Assembly: GCF_904063065.1 (NCBI RefSeq)
Contig: NZ_CAJFCL010000009.1
Coordinates: 1-64,000, forward strand
Direction of reading: 5' to 3'
DNA from: Pseudomonas paraversuta
GTDB taxonomy: Bacteria; Pseudomonadota; Gammaproteobacteria; Pseudomonadales; Pseudomonadaceae
DNA: 64,000 bases
Position numbers and translations under genes: made by a program. Positions 23,632 to 32,446 of this stretch are shown piece by piece. Under the pieces are notes generated by a model. That model was not told the DNA's origin, ran no database searches, and saw only the letters and a list, made by a program, of their open reading frames with translations. Positions within the stretch are counted from its first letter, which is position 1; each line of letters begins with the position of its first letter.

Positions 23632-26022
23632 TCAAGACGCCGGGAGCAGCGGCACCCGCACACTCAACAGCGTCCCCTCACCCGGCACACTGTGCAAAGT
23701 CAGGGTACCGCCCAACATCAGGACGCGCTCGCGCATACCGACCAGGCCGAATGAAGTCGGCTTGCCGGTGGCGGGCACAAAACCCTGGCCATCATCGCTG
23801 ATGCTCAGGCACAAGTCGTTGCCCTCCAGGCTCAAGGTCAACTCTACCGTCTGGGCGTGGGCGTGGCGCATTACGTTGGTCAGGGCCTCCTGCATGATTC
23901 TGAACAGGCTGACTTCCTTGGCCCCCCCCAGCGCCGGCAAATATTCCGGCACCTGCACCAGGCAAGGGATTTGCGTGCGCGCTTCAAAACGCCGGGCCTG
24001 CCATTCGATGGCGGAACTGATGCCGGCATCCAGGATAGGTGGACGCAGGGCCGTGGCCACATCACGTACCAGCTGGAACAACTGCGCAATCAGCTTTTTC
24101 ATGCTGTTGAGGCGCTCGCGCAGCCCCGGATCCAGCTCGGCATAGGCCAGCTCGCACATTGAGGTCTCCAGCTTGAGGACCGTCAGCATCTGCCCCAGCT
24201 CATCGTGAACCTCACGGGCAATATGAGCCTTTTCCTCTTCACGCACACTTTCAAGGTGGGCCGACAGCTCCCGCAGCTGTCCGCGCGAACTATCCAGTTC
24301 CAGCTCAATGCGTTTGCTCTCGCTGATGTCCCAGACGATGCCGTCCCAGACCACGGTGCCATCTTCCAGGCTGCGGGTGATGGCCTTGATCTCGGCCCAG
24401 CGTTGCTGGCCCTGACGGGTCAGGATGCGGCCCTGCCATGACCAGTCGCTGTCGCTGTCCAGCGCCAGGTCCTGAACCCGGTGGTAATCCGCCCGGTCAT
24501 CCGGATGCACGAGGCTGCGCAGCCCCACTTCACGCTGACGCAAGGTAGTCGGGGAATACCCCGCCAGGCTCTCGCTGCCTTCGCTGATGTAGGGGAAGTC
24601 CAGTTCGCCGGTCAGCAACGAACGCTCCAGGCGAAAGACCAGTCCCGGGACATTGGCGGCAATACCCTGCAAACGCGCATCACTTTCCTGCAAGGCAGCC
24701 TGTACCCGGCGGCGTTCGGTGATGTCATTCAGGTAAACCACCAGGTATTCAGCATCTTTGAAGCGCAGAAAACTCAAGGTCACGTCGGCCGGAAACTCGC
24801 TGCCATCGGCGCGGATGCAATGGGTTTCAATCCGTTGCACTGCTTCTTCGCTGGCACGGGCGCGGCGCCATAAAGTCAACCAGCGGTCCATGTCCAGGCC
24901 CGGCTCAAAATCTCTCAGGGGGCGATCCAGCACGGCCCCCGGCGGATACCCGAGCATGTCTTCTGCCGCCTGATTGGCATAGCGCACATGACTATCCCAG
25001 TTAACCCACAAAATCCCCATCGGGCTTTGATCGATAGAAAACTGAGTCAAGCGCAAGGCTTCAGCACTGGCGGTGCCCAGGGCAATGTCTTCACGGGCAC
25101 GGAGCAGTGCTCGCTCCAGGGCCGTCTGCTGGCGACGCTGCCAGAACATGATTGCCATGCAGGCCAGTAATAGCACACCGATCAACAAGCACAGGTTCTG
25201 CCAGAAGCCGGGAGACGGGCCGAGCTTAGGGTACTTGGGTTGCAGCCAGTGGCTGTGCAGTTGCTCCATGTCCCGTGCAGGAATGGCATGCAGCCCGCGC
25301 TCCACGATACCGGCCAGTTGCGGCCAGTCGCGGCGGGTGGCCACCCGCAACAACTGTGGCAAACCAATGTCACCGACCACCGCCAGCCCGGCGAACTCGG
25401 GCTCGGCCGACAGCCGGGTCAGTTGCGCTTCATCAACCACCGCGTAGGTTGCTTGCTGGCTCAACAACAACTGCAAGGCCTGGCGCTCGAGGGACACGCC
25501 CTGCAGATTGAGACCGGGATAGCTGCTGCGCAGATAATCGGCGGCAGAACTGGGCATTCGCACCGCGACCCGGACCTGGCTGTCCACCCGCTCCAGGTCC
25601 ACAGAGCCGCCGGCGTTGCGCTCGCCCACCAACAAATGCGGAACCCGCATGTAAGGGTCAGAAAAAAGCCACAGCCGCAAGCCCGCCGGGGTCTGCGTCA
25701 GCCCGGGCGCCAGGTCGATCTCGCCGGCTCGGGCGGCCTGCTCCAGTTGCGCCAGATCGGCATAGTTATGCCAGACCAGGTCGATGCCCAGACTCTGCGC
25801 CAGCCATTTCATCAATTCGACGTTGGCCCCGGACAATCGCTGCAAACGTTGATCAAATTTGGCATAGGGCGCCTGTAACACCAGGCCGACGCGCAGCTGC
25901 CCGTGCTGCGCCAGCCATTGCTGTTGCTCCGGGCTCAACTGCGCCGCAGGCATGGACGCGGCATTGACCATCAAGGGCAACGATAACCAGCCGATCATTA
26001 ACAGATAGCAAAAACGCTTCAT
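23632..26022 (-). CDS. agtS: Hybrid-domain sensor histidine kinase (AgtS-like)
   Basis: Membrane sensor kinase (796 residues). Order: signal peptide (to about residue 22), a periplasmic solute-binding-type domain (about 30-260, LRVGLVLQAPYAKFD onward), one transmembrane helix near 280 (CLLIGVLLLACMAIMFW), two PAS/PAC domains (about 325-440 and 455-570), then HisKA_3 with the phosphorylated histidine in AREVHDELGQ (about residue 606) and a HATPase domain with NVMRHAHAQ and ISDDGQGF. The binding domain suggests direct sensing of a small molecule. By synteny it matches AgtS, which responds to 4-aminobutyrate/5-aminovalerate in P. aeruginosa. ATG at 26034 is an alternative start. Confidence 0.88.
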   Translation of the reverse strand: MKRFCYLLMIGWLSLPLMVNAASMPAAQLSPEQQQWLAQHGQLRVGLVLQAPYAKFDQRLQRLSGANVELMKWLAQSLGIDLVWHNYADLAQLEQAARAGEIDLAPGLTQTPAGLRLWLFSDPYMRVPHLLVGERNAGGSVDLERVDSQVRVAVRMPSSAADYLRSSYPGLNLQGVSLERQALQLLLSQQATYAVVDEAQLTRLSAEPEFAGLAVVGDIGLPQLLRVATRRDWPQLAGIVERGLHAIPARDMEQLHSHWLQPKYPKLGPSPGFWQNLCLLIGVLLLACMAIMFWQRRQQTALERALLRAREDIALGTASAEALRLTQFSIDQSPMGILWVNWDSHVRYANQAAEDMLGYPPGAVLDRPLRDFEPGLDMDRWLTLWRRARASEEAVQRIETHCIRADGSEFPADVTLSFLRFKDAEYLVVYLNDITERRRVQAALQESDARLQGIAANVPGLVFRLERSLLTGELDFPYISEGSESLAGYSPTTLRQREVGLRSLVHPDDRADYHRVQDLALDSDSDWSWQGRILTRQGQQRWAEIKAITRSLEDGTVVWDGIVWDISESKRIELELDSSRGQLRELSAHLESVREEEKAHIAREVHDELGQMLTVLKLETSMCELAYAELDPGLRERLNSMKKLIAQLFQLVRDVATALRPPILDAGISSAIEWQARRFEARTQIPCLVQVPEYLPALGGAKEVSLFRIMQEALTNVMRHAHAQTVELTLSLEGNDLCLSISDDGQGFVPATGKPTSFGLVGMRERVLMLGGTLTLHSVPGEGTLLSVRVPLLPAS

Positions 26023-26096
26023 CGGAACACTCATACCCTGACAAATGCTGATCAACCCATTAGGCTGCCTGGATTACTTCTGGCCTGGAATCACCT

Positions 26097-27092
26097 ATGT
26101 TTTCTTTGCGCCCGGCACTTGCAGCGCTGTGCCTGTGGTTGTTCCTGCCACACGCCTTGCCGGTACTGGCGGCTGATCCGGAGCCGGCACCAGAGCCTGC
26201 ACAAGCTCAGCCGGAAATACGCCCACAGCTGCCCGAACGCAGCATGGAAGACGAAACGGCTCTTGAGCGCCAGCTACCGAAAAACCAGCAACAACAACTG
26301 CAGGCCGGGCAAGACAGTTTTCTCGCACTCTGGAGGCCCGCCAATAGCAGCGACCCCAGTGGCGCGGTGATTATCGTACCGGGAGCAAGCGAAAGTGCAG
26401 ACTGGCCACTGACTGTGGGCCCGCTGCGCAACAAACTGCCGGATGCCAACTGGGCCAGCCTGAGTCTGAGCTTGCCGGACATGCAAAGCCAGGCCAGCCA
26501 GCCGCGCCAGGCCGAACCACAGGCACCTCCCGCACCCCCGGCGCCGAACACTAGCAGCAAAGAGGCCAGCACCACAGCCAAACCCATCGAGCAGGCGGCC
26601 AGTATCGGCACCGAAAACACGACTGAAGCGCCACCGGCCGAGACGTTTGAGGCCATGAGCAAAGCGGATGCCGAGCGGATTTACGCCCGTATTGACGCTG
26701 CCATTGCCTTCGCCCAACAGCAAAACATGCGCAGCCTGGTGCTGCTTGGCCACGGTACCGGCGCCTATTGGGCTGCGCGCTATGTGAGCGAAAAGCAACC
26801 AGCCCAGCTGCCCAGACTGATCCTGATCGCCGCGCAGACACCGACCGGAGTTGAACCTGATTTGAGCCAATTGACGCCGAATCTCTCGCTGGCGCAATTG
26901 GATATCTTCTACAAAGACCAGCCGCTGGCCCGCAAGGCCGCCTTGCAACGACGACAGGCCAGCCAACGGGTAAGCCGTACGAATTTCACTCAAGTTGCCC
27001 TGAACGCCATCCCGGGCAATAAGGAAGCCGAGCAGGAACAGCTGTTTCGCCGAGTACGCGGCTGGCTCAGCCCGCAGCCTGCCTACAAGTAG
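26097..27092 (+). CDS. DUF3530 family exported protein
   Basis: Uncharacterised protein (331 residues) with a signal peptide (LAALCLWLFLPHALPVLA, cleavage after about residue 25). Next comes a P/A/E-rich stretch, an alpha/beta-hydrolase-like core (GAVIIVPGASESADWP, then LVLLGHGTGAYWAARYV), and a second low-complexity insert (about residues 135-185, rich in A, P, Q, E, T). The GHGTG element lacks the usual nucleophile serine at its centre, so catalytic activity is doubtful. It is divergent from agtS by about 75 bp. The same neighbour is found in other pseudomonads, but the role is unknown. Confidence 0.8.
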   Translation: MFSLRPALAALCLWLFLPHALPVLAADPEPAPEPAQAQPEIRPQLPERSMEDETALERQLPKNQQQQLQAGQDSFLALWRPANSSDPSGAVIIVPGASESADWPLTVGPLRNKLPDANWASLSLSLPDMQSQASQPRQAEPQAPPAPPAPNTSSKEASTTAKPIEQAASIGTENTTEAPPAETFEAMSKADAERIYARIDAAIAFAQQQNMRSLVLLGHGTGAYWAARYVSEKQPAQLPRLILIAAQTPTGVEPDLSQLTPNLSLAQLDIFYKDQPLARKAALQRRQASQRVSRTNFTQVALNAIPGNKEAEQEQLFRRVRGWLSPQPAYK

Positions 27093-27103
27093 CCGCCAGG
27101 CCG

Positions 27104-27871
27104 TTAACGAAACCCGCGCTGCTCGCGAATCATGGCGTAGGCGTGGTGCAGTTCGCGGGTTTTTTCCGTGGCCTCGCGCACCTGAGCCGGACTCGCGCCG
27201 CTGCCGGCAACCTTGTCCGGGTGATGACGACTGAGCAAACGCCGATAGGCGCGTTTGATCTGATCCGGCTCCGTACTCGCCGTTACCCCCAGCAGGACTA
27301 ACGATTGCTGGTAGGTGCCATCACGGGTGGCCAGTGGTTTTCTATGCGGTTCATAGTCTGGGCCCAGCGCCTGCACCTGTTGCGCCGTCCAGCCCAGCCA
27401 GTGCCCCCACAACACGATCAACTCGCGCTCCCGGGGATCGATACGACCGTCAGCCAAAATCATCCTCCACCCGGCGCGCAGCACACCTTCTGCTGCATGG
27501 GGCTGGGCTTTCAGGCGTCGTAGATAGCCGCGCAGGGAGTCATTCTGCGATTTGCCACGATTGAACGCGGCAATGGCCCGCTGCTGCGCCGGGCCGGACA
27601 TGTCGAGCTGACGCATTTCCTGGCGCGCTTGCTCAATGTGCTTGTCCACCACCCTGCCGCCGCTTTTGGCCAGCCGTCCAAGCAGCACAAACAACAGTTC
27701 ATCGTTGCGCAACGCCGGGCGACCGCCCAAGCGTTCACGCAACTGCGCCCAGCTGTGCAACTGCAGACGCCGGTCCAGCGCCTGCCCCAGTAAAGCACCG
27801 AGCATGGCCCCCGGAATGCTGGCAATGAAAAAGCCGGCACCGGCTCCGACAAGAGTCCCTGGCCACAACAT
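27104..27871 (-). CDS. DjlA-like membrane-anchored J-domain protein
   Basis: Co-chaperone with a TerB-like helical middle and a C-terminal J domain (255 residues). The first 30 residues form a glycine-rich hydrophobic anchor (AGAGFFIASIPGAMLGALLG). The middle (about 55-165) resembles the TerB domain of DjlA. The J domain near residues 190-255 has the HPD triad in LSRHHPDKVAGSG, needed to stimulate DnaK-type ATPases. It starts one base after the murU stop on the same strand, so it is likely co-transcribed with amgK-murU. The partner chaperone is not known. Confidence 0.85.
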   Translation of the reverse strand: MLWPGTLVGAGAGFFIASIPGAMLGALLGQALDRRLQLHSWAQLRERLGGRPALRNDELLFVLLGRLAKSGGRVVDKHIEQARQEMRQLDMSGPAQQRAIAAFNRGKSQNDSLRGYLRRLKAQPHAAEGVLRAGWRMILADGRIDPRERELIVLWGHWLGWTAQQVQALGPDYEPHRKPLATRDGTYQQSLVLLGVTASTEPDQIKRAYRRLLSRHHPDKVAGSGASPAQVREATEKTRELHHAYAMIREQRGFR

Positions 27872-27872
27872 T

Positions 27873-28544
27873 TTAGTGTTTGCCCTTGATCAACGATTCA
27901 ACTTCGGCCAAACGCTCATGGGTCCCCACATCGACCCAATGCCCCTGTAAACGCTCGCCCGTCACCTGTCCGTCGGCCATGGCTTTGCGCAGCAAGGGGG
28001 CGAGTTTGAATGCGCAAGGCGTAGCCCCCGCGAATAAGCCGGGGCTAAGCACTGCGATGCCACTGTAGGTCAGGGCGTCGACACCCGGCAGCGCATCGAG
28101 AACTTGCGCGCCCTGCAGGTAAAAGTCACCGCCCGGATGGTGTGCCGGGTTATCGACCAGAACCAGATGCGCCAGGCCTGTGAGCGGCTGACGCAAGCCT
28201 GCAAAGTCGTAGTCGGTCCATATATCGCCATTGATCACAGCAAAGGGCTGATCGCCCAGTAACGGCAATGCTTTAAAAATGCCGCCGCCGGTCTCCAGCG
28301 GTTCGCCTTCAGCGGAGTACTGGATACTCACGCCAAAACGCGAACCATCGCCCAGATGATCTTCTATTTGCTGACCCAGCCAGGCGTGGTTGATTACGAT
28401 CTCGGTAAAGCCCGCCGCCGCCAGCGCCCGCAGGTGGTACTCGATCAAAGGCACGCCGCCAGCCCGTATCAACGGCTTGGGAGTATGCAAGGTCAGCGGC
28501 CGCAGGCGTTCACCTTTGCCCGCTGCCAGAATCATGGCCTTCAT
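27873..28544 (-). CDS. murU: N-acetylmuramate alpha-1-phosphate uridylyltransferase
   Basis: Nucleotidyltransferase (223 residues) that makes UDP-MurNAc from MurNAc-1-phosphate in the recycling pathway found in Pseudomonas, bypassing MurA and so the fosfomycin target. The signature MILAAGKGERLRPLT is at the N-terminus, followed by PKPLIRAGG and the metal-binding VINGDIWTDYDF. It overlaps amgK by 4 bp. The symbol rests on the pairing with amgK as well as the fold; isolated relatives are called mannose-1-phosphate guanylyltransferase-like. Confidence 0.92.
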   Translation of the reverse strand: MKAMILAAGKGERLRPLTLHTPKPLIRAGGVPLIEYHLRALAAAGFTEIVINHAWLGQQIEDHLGDGSRFGVSIQYSAEGEPLETGGGIFKALPLLGDQPFAVINGDIWTDYDFAGLRQPLTGLAHLVLVDNPAHHPGGDFYLQGAQVLDALPGVDALTYSGIAVLSPGLFAGATPCAFKLAPLLRKAMADGQVTGERLQGHWVDVGTHERLAEVESLIKGKH

Positions 28545-29566
28545 AGGTCCGCCCCGGCACGCAGGCCAAGGCTGTGGAACAGCTCGCCTAGTTCCGCCAG
28601 TTCAGGACGGCGTGCCAGCACCGCTTCTATATAAGAGAAGAAGCGCGGCACGTCAGCCAGATAGCGTGGTTTGCCATCACGATGGCAGATGCGCGCAAAG
28701 ATACCGATCACCTTCAGGTGTCGCTGCACACCCATCAGATCACTGGCTTGCAGGAACGCCTCGAAATCCGCCCCCACCGGGATGCCCAGTGGCAAGGCCA
28801 GTTCCCAGTAGTCGCGCAGCCAGGCGCGCACACGCTCTTCCGGCCAACTGAGAAAGGCGTCCTTGAACAGACAGGTAATGTCGTAAGTGACCGGGCCATA
28901 CACCGCGTCCTGGAAATCCAGAACCCCGGGGTTGGGGATACTGAGCATCAGGTTGCGCGGCATAAAGTCGCGATGGACCAGTACCTGGGGCTGCTGCAAC
29001 GCACTGTCGATCAACAGCGCGCTGACCCGCTGCCAGGCAGCCTGTTGCTGCTCATCGAGCTCTACACCCAAATGACGGCGCACGTACCACTCGGGAAACA
29101 ACTCCAGTTCGCGACGCAGCAAAGCAACGTCATAGCTGGGCAAAGGTGCTTTCATCGGCAGTTGCTGAAAAGCCAGCAAGGCTTCAATGGCGTCTTTGAA
29201 CAACTCATCGGCATTGGTGCTGTTAATCACGTCGAGGAATGTTTTATTGCCCAGGTCGTTGAGCAAAAGAAAACCGCGCTCGAGGTCCTGAGCATAAATT
29301 TTTGGCACATTTATCTGGCTGATACGCAGCAAATCAGCGATATCGACGAATGGCTTACAGTTTTCCTGGGGGGGCGGCGCGTCCATGACGACAAAAGTCC
29401 GACCCTCGCCCTCCCAGCGAAAATAGCGTCTGAAGCTCGCGTCGCTACTGGCCGAAGTCAACGTGGCCGGGGGTACGACACCCCAACCCTGGTCCTCATA
29501 CAAGGTTACCAACTGCTCATCCAGCCAAACTTTCAGGTGTTGCAGGCGTACATCTTGGTCAGGCAT
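28541..29566 (-). CDS. amgK: N-acetylmuramate/N-acetylglucosamine kinase AmgK
   Basis: Anomeric sugar kinase (341 residues) of the aminoglycoside-phosphotransferase fold that phosphorylates MurNAc at C1 for peptidoglycan recycling. Visible motifs: SDASFRRYFRW near residue 42, the catalytic loop VLVHRDFMPRNLML and the metal-binding LDFQDAVYGPVTYDI. It is divergent from lptD and overlaps murU by 4 bp. Together with anmK at 3 kb it covers much of the MurU-dependent recycling route. Confidence 0.93.
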   Translation of the reverse strand: MPDQDVRLQHLKVWLDEQLVTLYEDQGWGVVPPATLTSASSDASFRRYFRWEGEGRTFVVMDAPPPQENCKPFVDIADLLRISQINVPKIYAQDLERGFLLLNDLGNKTFLDVINSTNADELFKDAIEALLAFQQLPMKAPLPSYDVALLRRELELFPEWYVRRHLGVELDEQQQAAWQRVSALLIDSALQQPQVLVHRDFMPRNLMLSIPNPGVLDFQDAVYGPVTYDITCLFKDAFLSWPEERVRAWLRDYWELALPLGIPVGADFEAFLQASDLMGVQRHLKVIGIFARICHRDGKPRYLADVPRFFSYIEAVLARRPELAELGELFHSLGLRAGADL

Positions 29567-29698
29567 TACAAGGGTCTCCGACGGTGCTAGCCGTCAAGCG
29601 GGTCATGCTTTATTATCCAGCATCTTTTCCAGACCATCGATAGGCGTTGCGGTCCCCCACCGCGGGCTGATGGCACGCAGGAAGCCCGGACTAATAAG

Positions 29699-32446
29699 AT
29701 GGCATTGAAATCCCCCGCGTTTCGTAAAAAATTTCCGTTGCTGGTAACCGGCAGTTTGCTGGCCATGCAACCTCTAGCCATGCCGTTCGCTGTTGCCGAG
29801 GAACAGTATGACTGTTCCGTGTCGGCTACGGGTGGCTGGGATTGCACGCCAAAAACCAACGCCGCGCAATTGCCGCCGCGTCCGGCGCACCAGGGTGTCC
29901 TGGCAGAAGCCAGCGGTGAGGCCAGCGAGCAAGTCGCGCCCATCCCGCTGGTTACTGAAGCCAAGGGCCGTGGGCTGAGCGCGCGCAGCGCCGACTACAG
30001 CCACCTGGACTGGGTGCCCCGGGAGAAGCTGACACCGGCGCAACTGGCCGAAACCGGACCTTACTGCTCCGGCTCGTACGTCGAGCCCATCCGTCCGGGC
30101 ATGAACGACCCCACCAGTAAAAGCGATGCCCCGACCTTTGTTGGCGCTAAAGCTTCCCGCTATCAGCAGGAAGAACAGGTCGCGACCCTGGCCGGCGATG
30201 TCGTCATGCGTCAGGGCAGCATGCAGGTCGAGGCCGACGAGGCCAGCCTGTATCAGGCTGAAAGCCGTGGCGAACTCAATGGCAATGTCCGTCTGCGGGA
30301 CAACGGTGCACTGATCGTTGGCGACCACGCCGATGTGCAGCTGGACACTGGTGCGGCCAAGGTCGACAACGCCGAATACGTTTTGCACAAGTCGCGCATC
30401 CGCGGCAGCGCGCTGTATGCCAAGCGCGCCGAAGACGCCATCATCCGTCTCAAGGATGGTACTTACACCACGTGCGAGCCGAGCAGCAACGCCTGGCAGC
30501 TCAAGGGCAACAACATCACGCTGAACCCTGCCACCGGTTTCGGTACGGCGACCAACGTGACGTTGCGGGTTAAAGACATCCCGATCTTCTACACCCCGTA
30601 CATCTATTTCCCGATCGACGATCGCCGCCAGTCCGGTTTCCTGCCGCCGTCTTTCAGCAGCAGCACCGACACCGGCTTTACGCTCGTGACCCCGTACTAC
30701 TTCAACCTGGCGCCGAACTACGATGCCACGTTGTACCCGCGCTACATGACCAAGCGCGGCCTGTTGATGGAAGGCGAGTTCCGCTACCTGACCGAGTCCA
30801 GCGAAGGGCAGTTCGGCGCCGCTTACCTCAACGACGACGACACCAAGCGCAAGGGTCAAACCGACTACTCCGACAAGCGCTACATGCTTAACTGGCAGCA
30901 CAAGGGTGGCCTCGATTCGCGGGTACTGACAGAAGTCGACTACACCAAGATCAGCGATCCGTATTACTTCCAGGATCTGCAAACTGATCAGATCGGCGTC
31001 GAAAACCGCGACTACCTGAACCAGCAAGCTGCCGTCAGCTATCGGGGCGACAGCTACACCGCCCGGTTGAATGCCCAGGCCTATCAACTGGCCACTGTTA
31101 CCCAGGTCACGCCTTACAACAAGTTGCCGCAACTCACCCTCGACGGTGCGCTGCCGTTTCACCCTGGCGGCGTGAACTTCAGCTACGGCTCCGAACTGGT
31201 GCGGTTTGAGCGCAGTCTGGAAAACGGTAATTACACCAACGAAGACGGCACTACTGCCCCGCGACTCGACAACAATATTGTTGGTCTGGCACGAGCCAAC
31301 GGCACACGTCTGAATCTGGCGCCGAGCATGAGCCTGCCGATGACGTCAAGCTACGGCTTTGTGACTCCAACCCTGAAGTACATGTACACCCAGTACGATC
31401 TTGATCTGGATAGCCAGGGCAAAAGTACCTTGCTCGCCGGTGAAGACTACAAGAGCTCGCAAAACCGTAGCGTGCCTATTGCCAGCGTCGATAGCGGCCT
31501 GTATTTCGACCGCAATACCAACTGGTTCGGCACCAACTACCGCCAGACCCTGGAACCGCGCGCTTTCTATCTGTATGTCCCTGAGCGCAATCAGGAAGAC
31601 ATTCCTGTTTTCGACACCAGCGAAAACACCTTCAGCTATTCCTCGCTGTGGCGTGACAACCGGTTCAGCGGTTCCGACCGCGTGGGCGACGAGAACAAGC
31701 TGTCGCTGGGTCTGACCAGCCGCTGGATCGAAGACAACGGCTTTGAGCGCCAGCGTGTCAGCATCGGCCAGGCGTATTATTTCCAGGATCGCAAGGTTCA
31801 ATTGCCGGGCATTGCCGACGATCGCAAGGATTCAACCTCCAGCGTCTCGCCTTATGCTCTGGAATACGCCTATCGCTTCAACCGCGACTGGCGCGCCACT
31901 GCCGACTACAACTGGGATCCGGAAACCCGCAGCCCGCGTTCCGGCAGCGCGATGATGCACTACCAGCCTGAAGACAACCCGAACAAGGTGGTCAACCTGG
32001 GCTATCGCTATCGCAACGACCAGGTGATTTACAACCAGTACACCGGCAAGTGGCAAATGGGCGGTGATTACCTGACCCCGGGGCAAAACGGTTACATCAA
32101 GGATTACTACAAGATCCAGCAGCACGACTTCTCGGTTATCTGGCCGATCGTGCCGCAGTGGAGCGCCATCAGCCGCTGGCAGTACGACTACAACCGCAAC
32201 CGTACTCTGGAAGCCTTCGGTGGCTTTGAATACGACAACTGCTGCTGGAAGCTTCGTCTGATCAGCCGTTATTGGGTATCCAACGACGAGTACACCCAAG
32301 AAGCCCCTCAAAACGAGAAGGGCGATCATGGTCTCTTCCTCCAAGTTGTGTTGAAAGGTCTCGGTGGCGTAGTCGGCACCAAAGTAGAGAGCTTCCTCGA
32401 CAAAGGCATCCAAGGTTATCGTGAACGTGAAGATCAAGCTTTCTGA
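29699..32446 (+). CDS. lptD: LPS-assembly protein LptD
   Basis: Outer-membrane beta-barrel that inserts lipopolysaccharide into the outer leaflet (915 residues). A signal peptide (to about residue 33) is followed by a short Pseudomonas-type N-terminal extension with two cysteines (YDCSVSATGGWDC), an OstA/LptA-like beta-jellyroll (about 145-300) and a large barrel, ending shortly after the paired cysteines in DNCCWKLRLISRYW. The cysteines fit the disulfide arrangement needed for function with LptE. First gene of a long plus-strand run; surA overlaps its 3' end by 26 bp. It is divergent from amgK. Confidence 0.96.
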   Translation: MALKSPAFRKKFPLLVTGSLLAMQPLAMPFAVAEEQYDCSVSATGGWDCTPKTNAAQLPPRPAHQGVLAEASGEASEQVAPIPLVTEAKGRGLSARSADYSHLDWVPREKLTPAQLAETGPYCSGSYVEPIRPGMNDPTSKSDAPTFVGAKASRYQQEEQVATLAGDVVMRQGSMQVEADEASLYQAESRGELNGNVRLRDNGALIVGDHADVQLDTGAAKVDNAEYVLHKSRIRGSALYAKRAEDAIIRLKDGTYTTCEPSSNAWQLKGNNITLNPATGFGTATNVTLRVKDIPIFYTPYIYFPIDDRRQSGFLPPSFSSSTDTGFTLVTPYYFNLAPNYDATLYPRYMTKRGLLMEGEFRYLTESSEGQFGAAYLNDDDTKRKGQTDYSDKRYMLNWQHKGGLDSRVLTEVDYTKISDPYYFQDLQTDQIGVENRDYLNQQAAVSYRGDSYTARLNAQAYQLATVTQVTPYNKLPQLTLDGALPFHPGGVNFSYGSELVRFERSLENGNYTNEDGTTAPRLDNNIVGLARANGTRLNLAPSMSLPMTSSYGFVTPTLKYMYTQYDLDLDSQGKSTLLAGEDYKSSQNRSVPIASVDSGLYFDRNTNWFGTNYRQTLEPRAFYLYVPERNQEDIPVFDTSENTFSYSSLWRDNRFSGSDRVGDENKLSLGLTSRWIEDNGFERQRVSIGQAYYFQDRKVQLPGIADDRKDSTSSVSPYALEYAYRFNRDWRATADYNWDPETRSPRSGSAMMHYQPEDNPNKVVNLGYRYRNDQVIYNQYTGKWQMGGDYLTPGQNGYIKDYYKIQQHDFSVIWPIVPQWSAISRWQYDYNRNRTLEAFGGFEYDNCCWKLRLISRYWVSNDEYTQEAPQNEKGDHGLFLQVVLKGLGGVVGTKVESFLDKGIQGYREREDQAF

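Noticed and set aside
30000..31162. Long frame antisense to lptD
   Set aside because: Valine-rich shadow of a beta-barrel gene, with no independent support.
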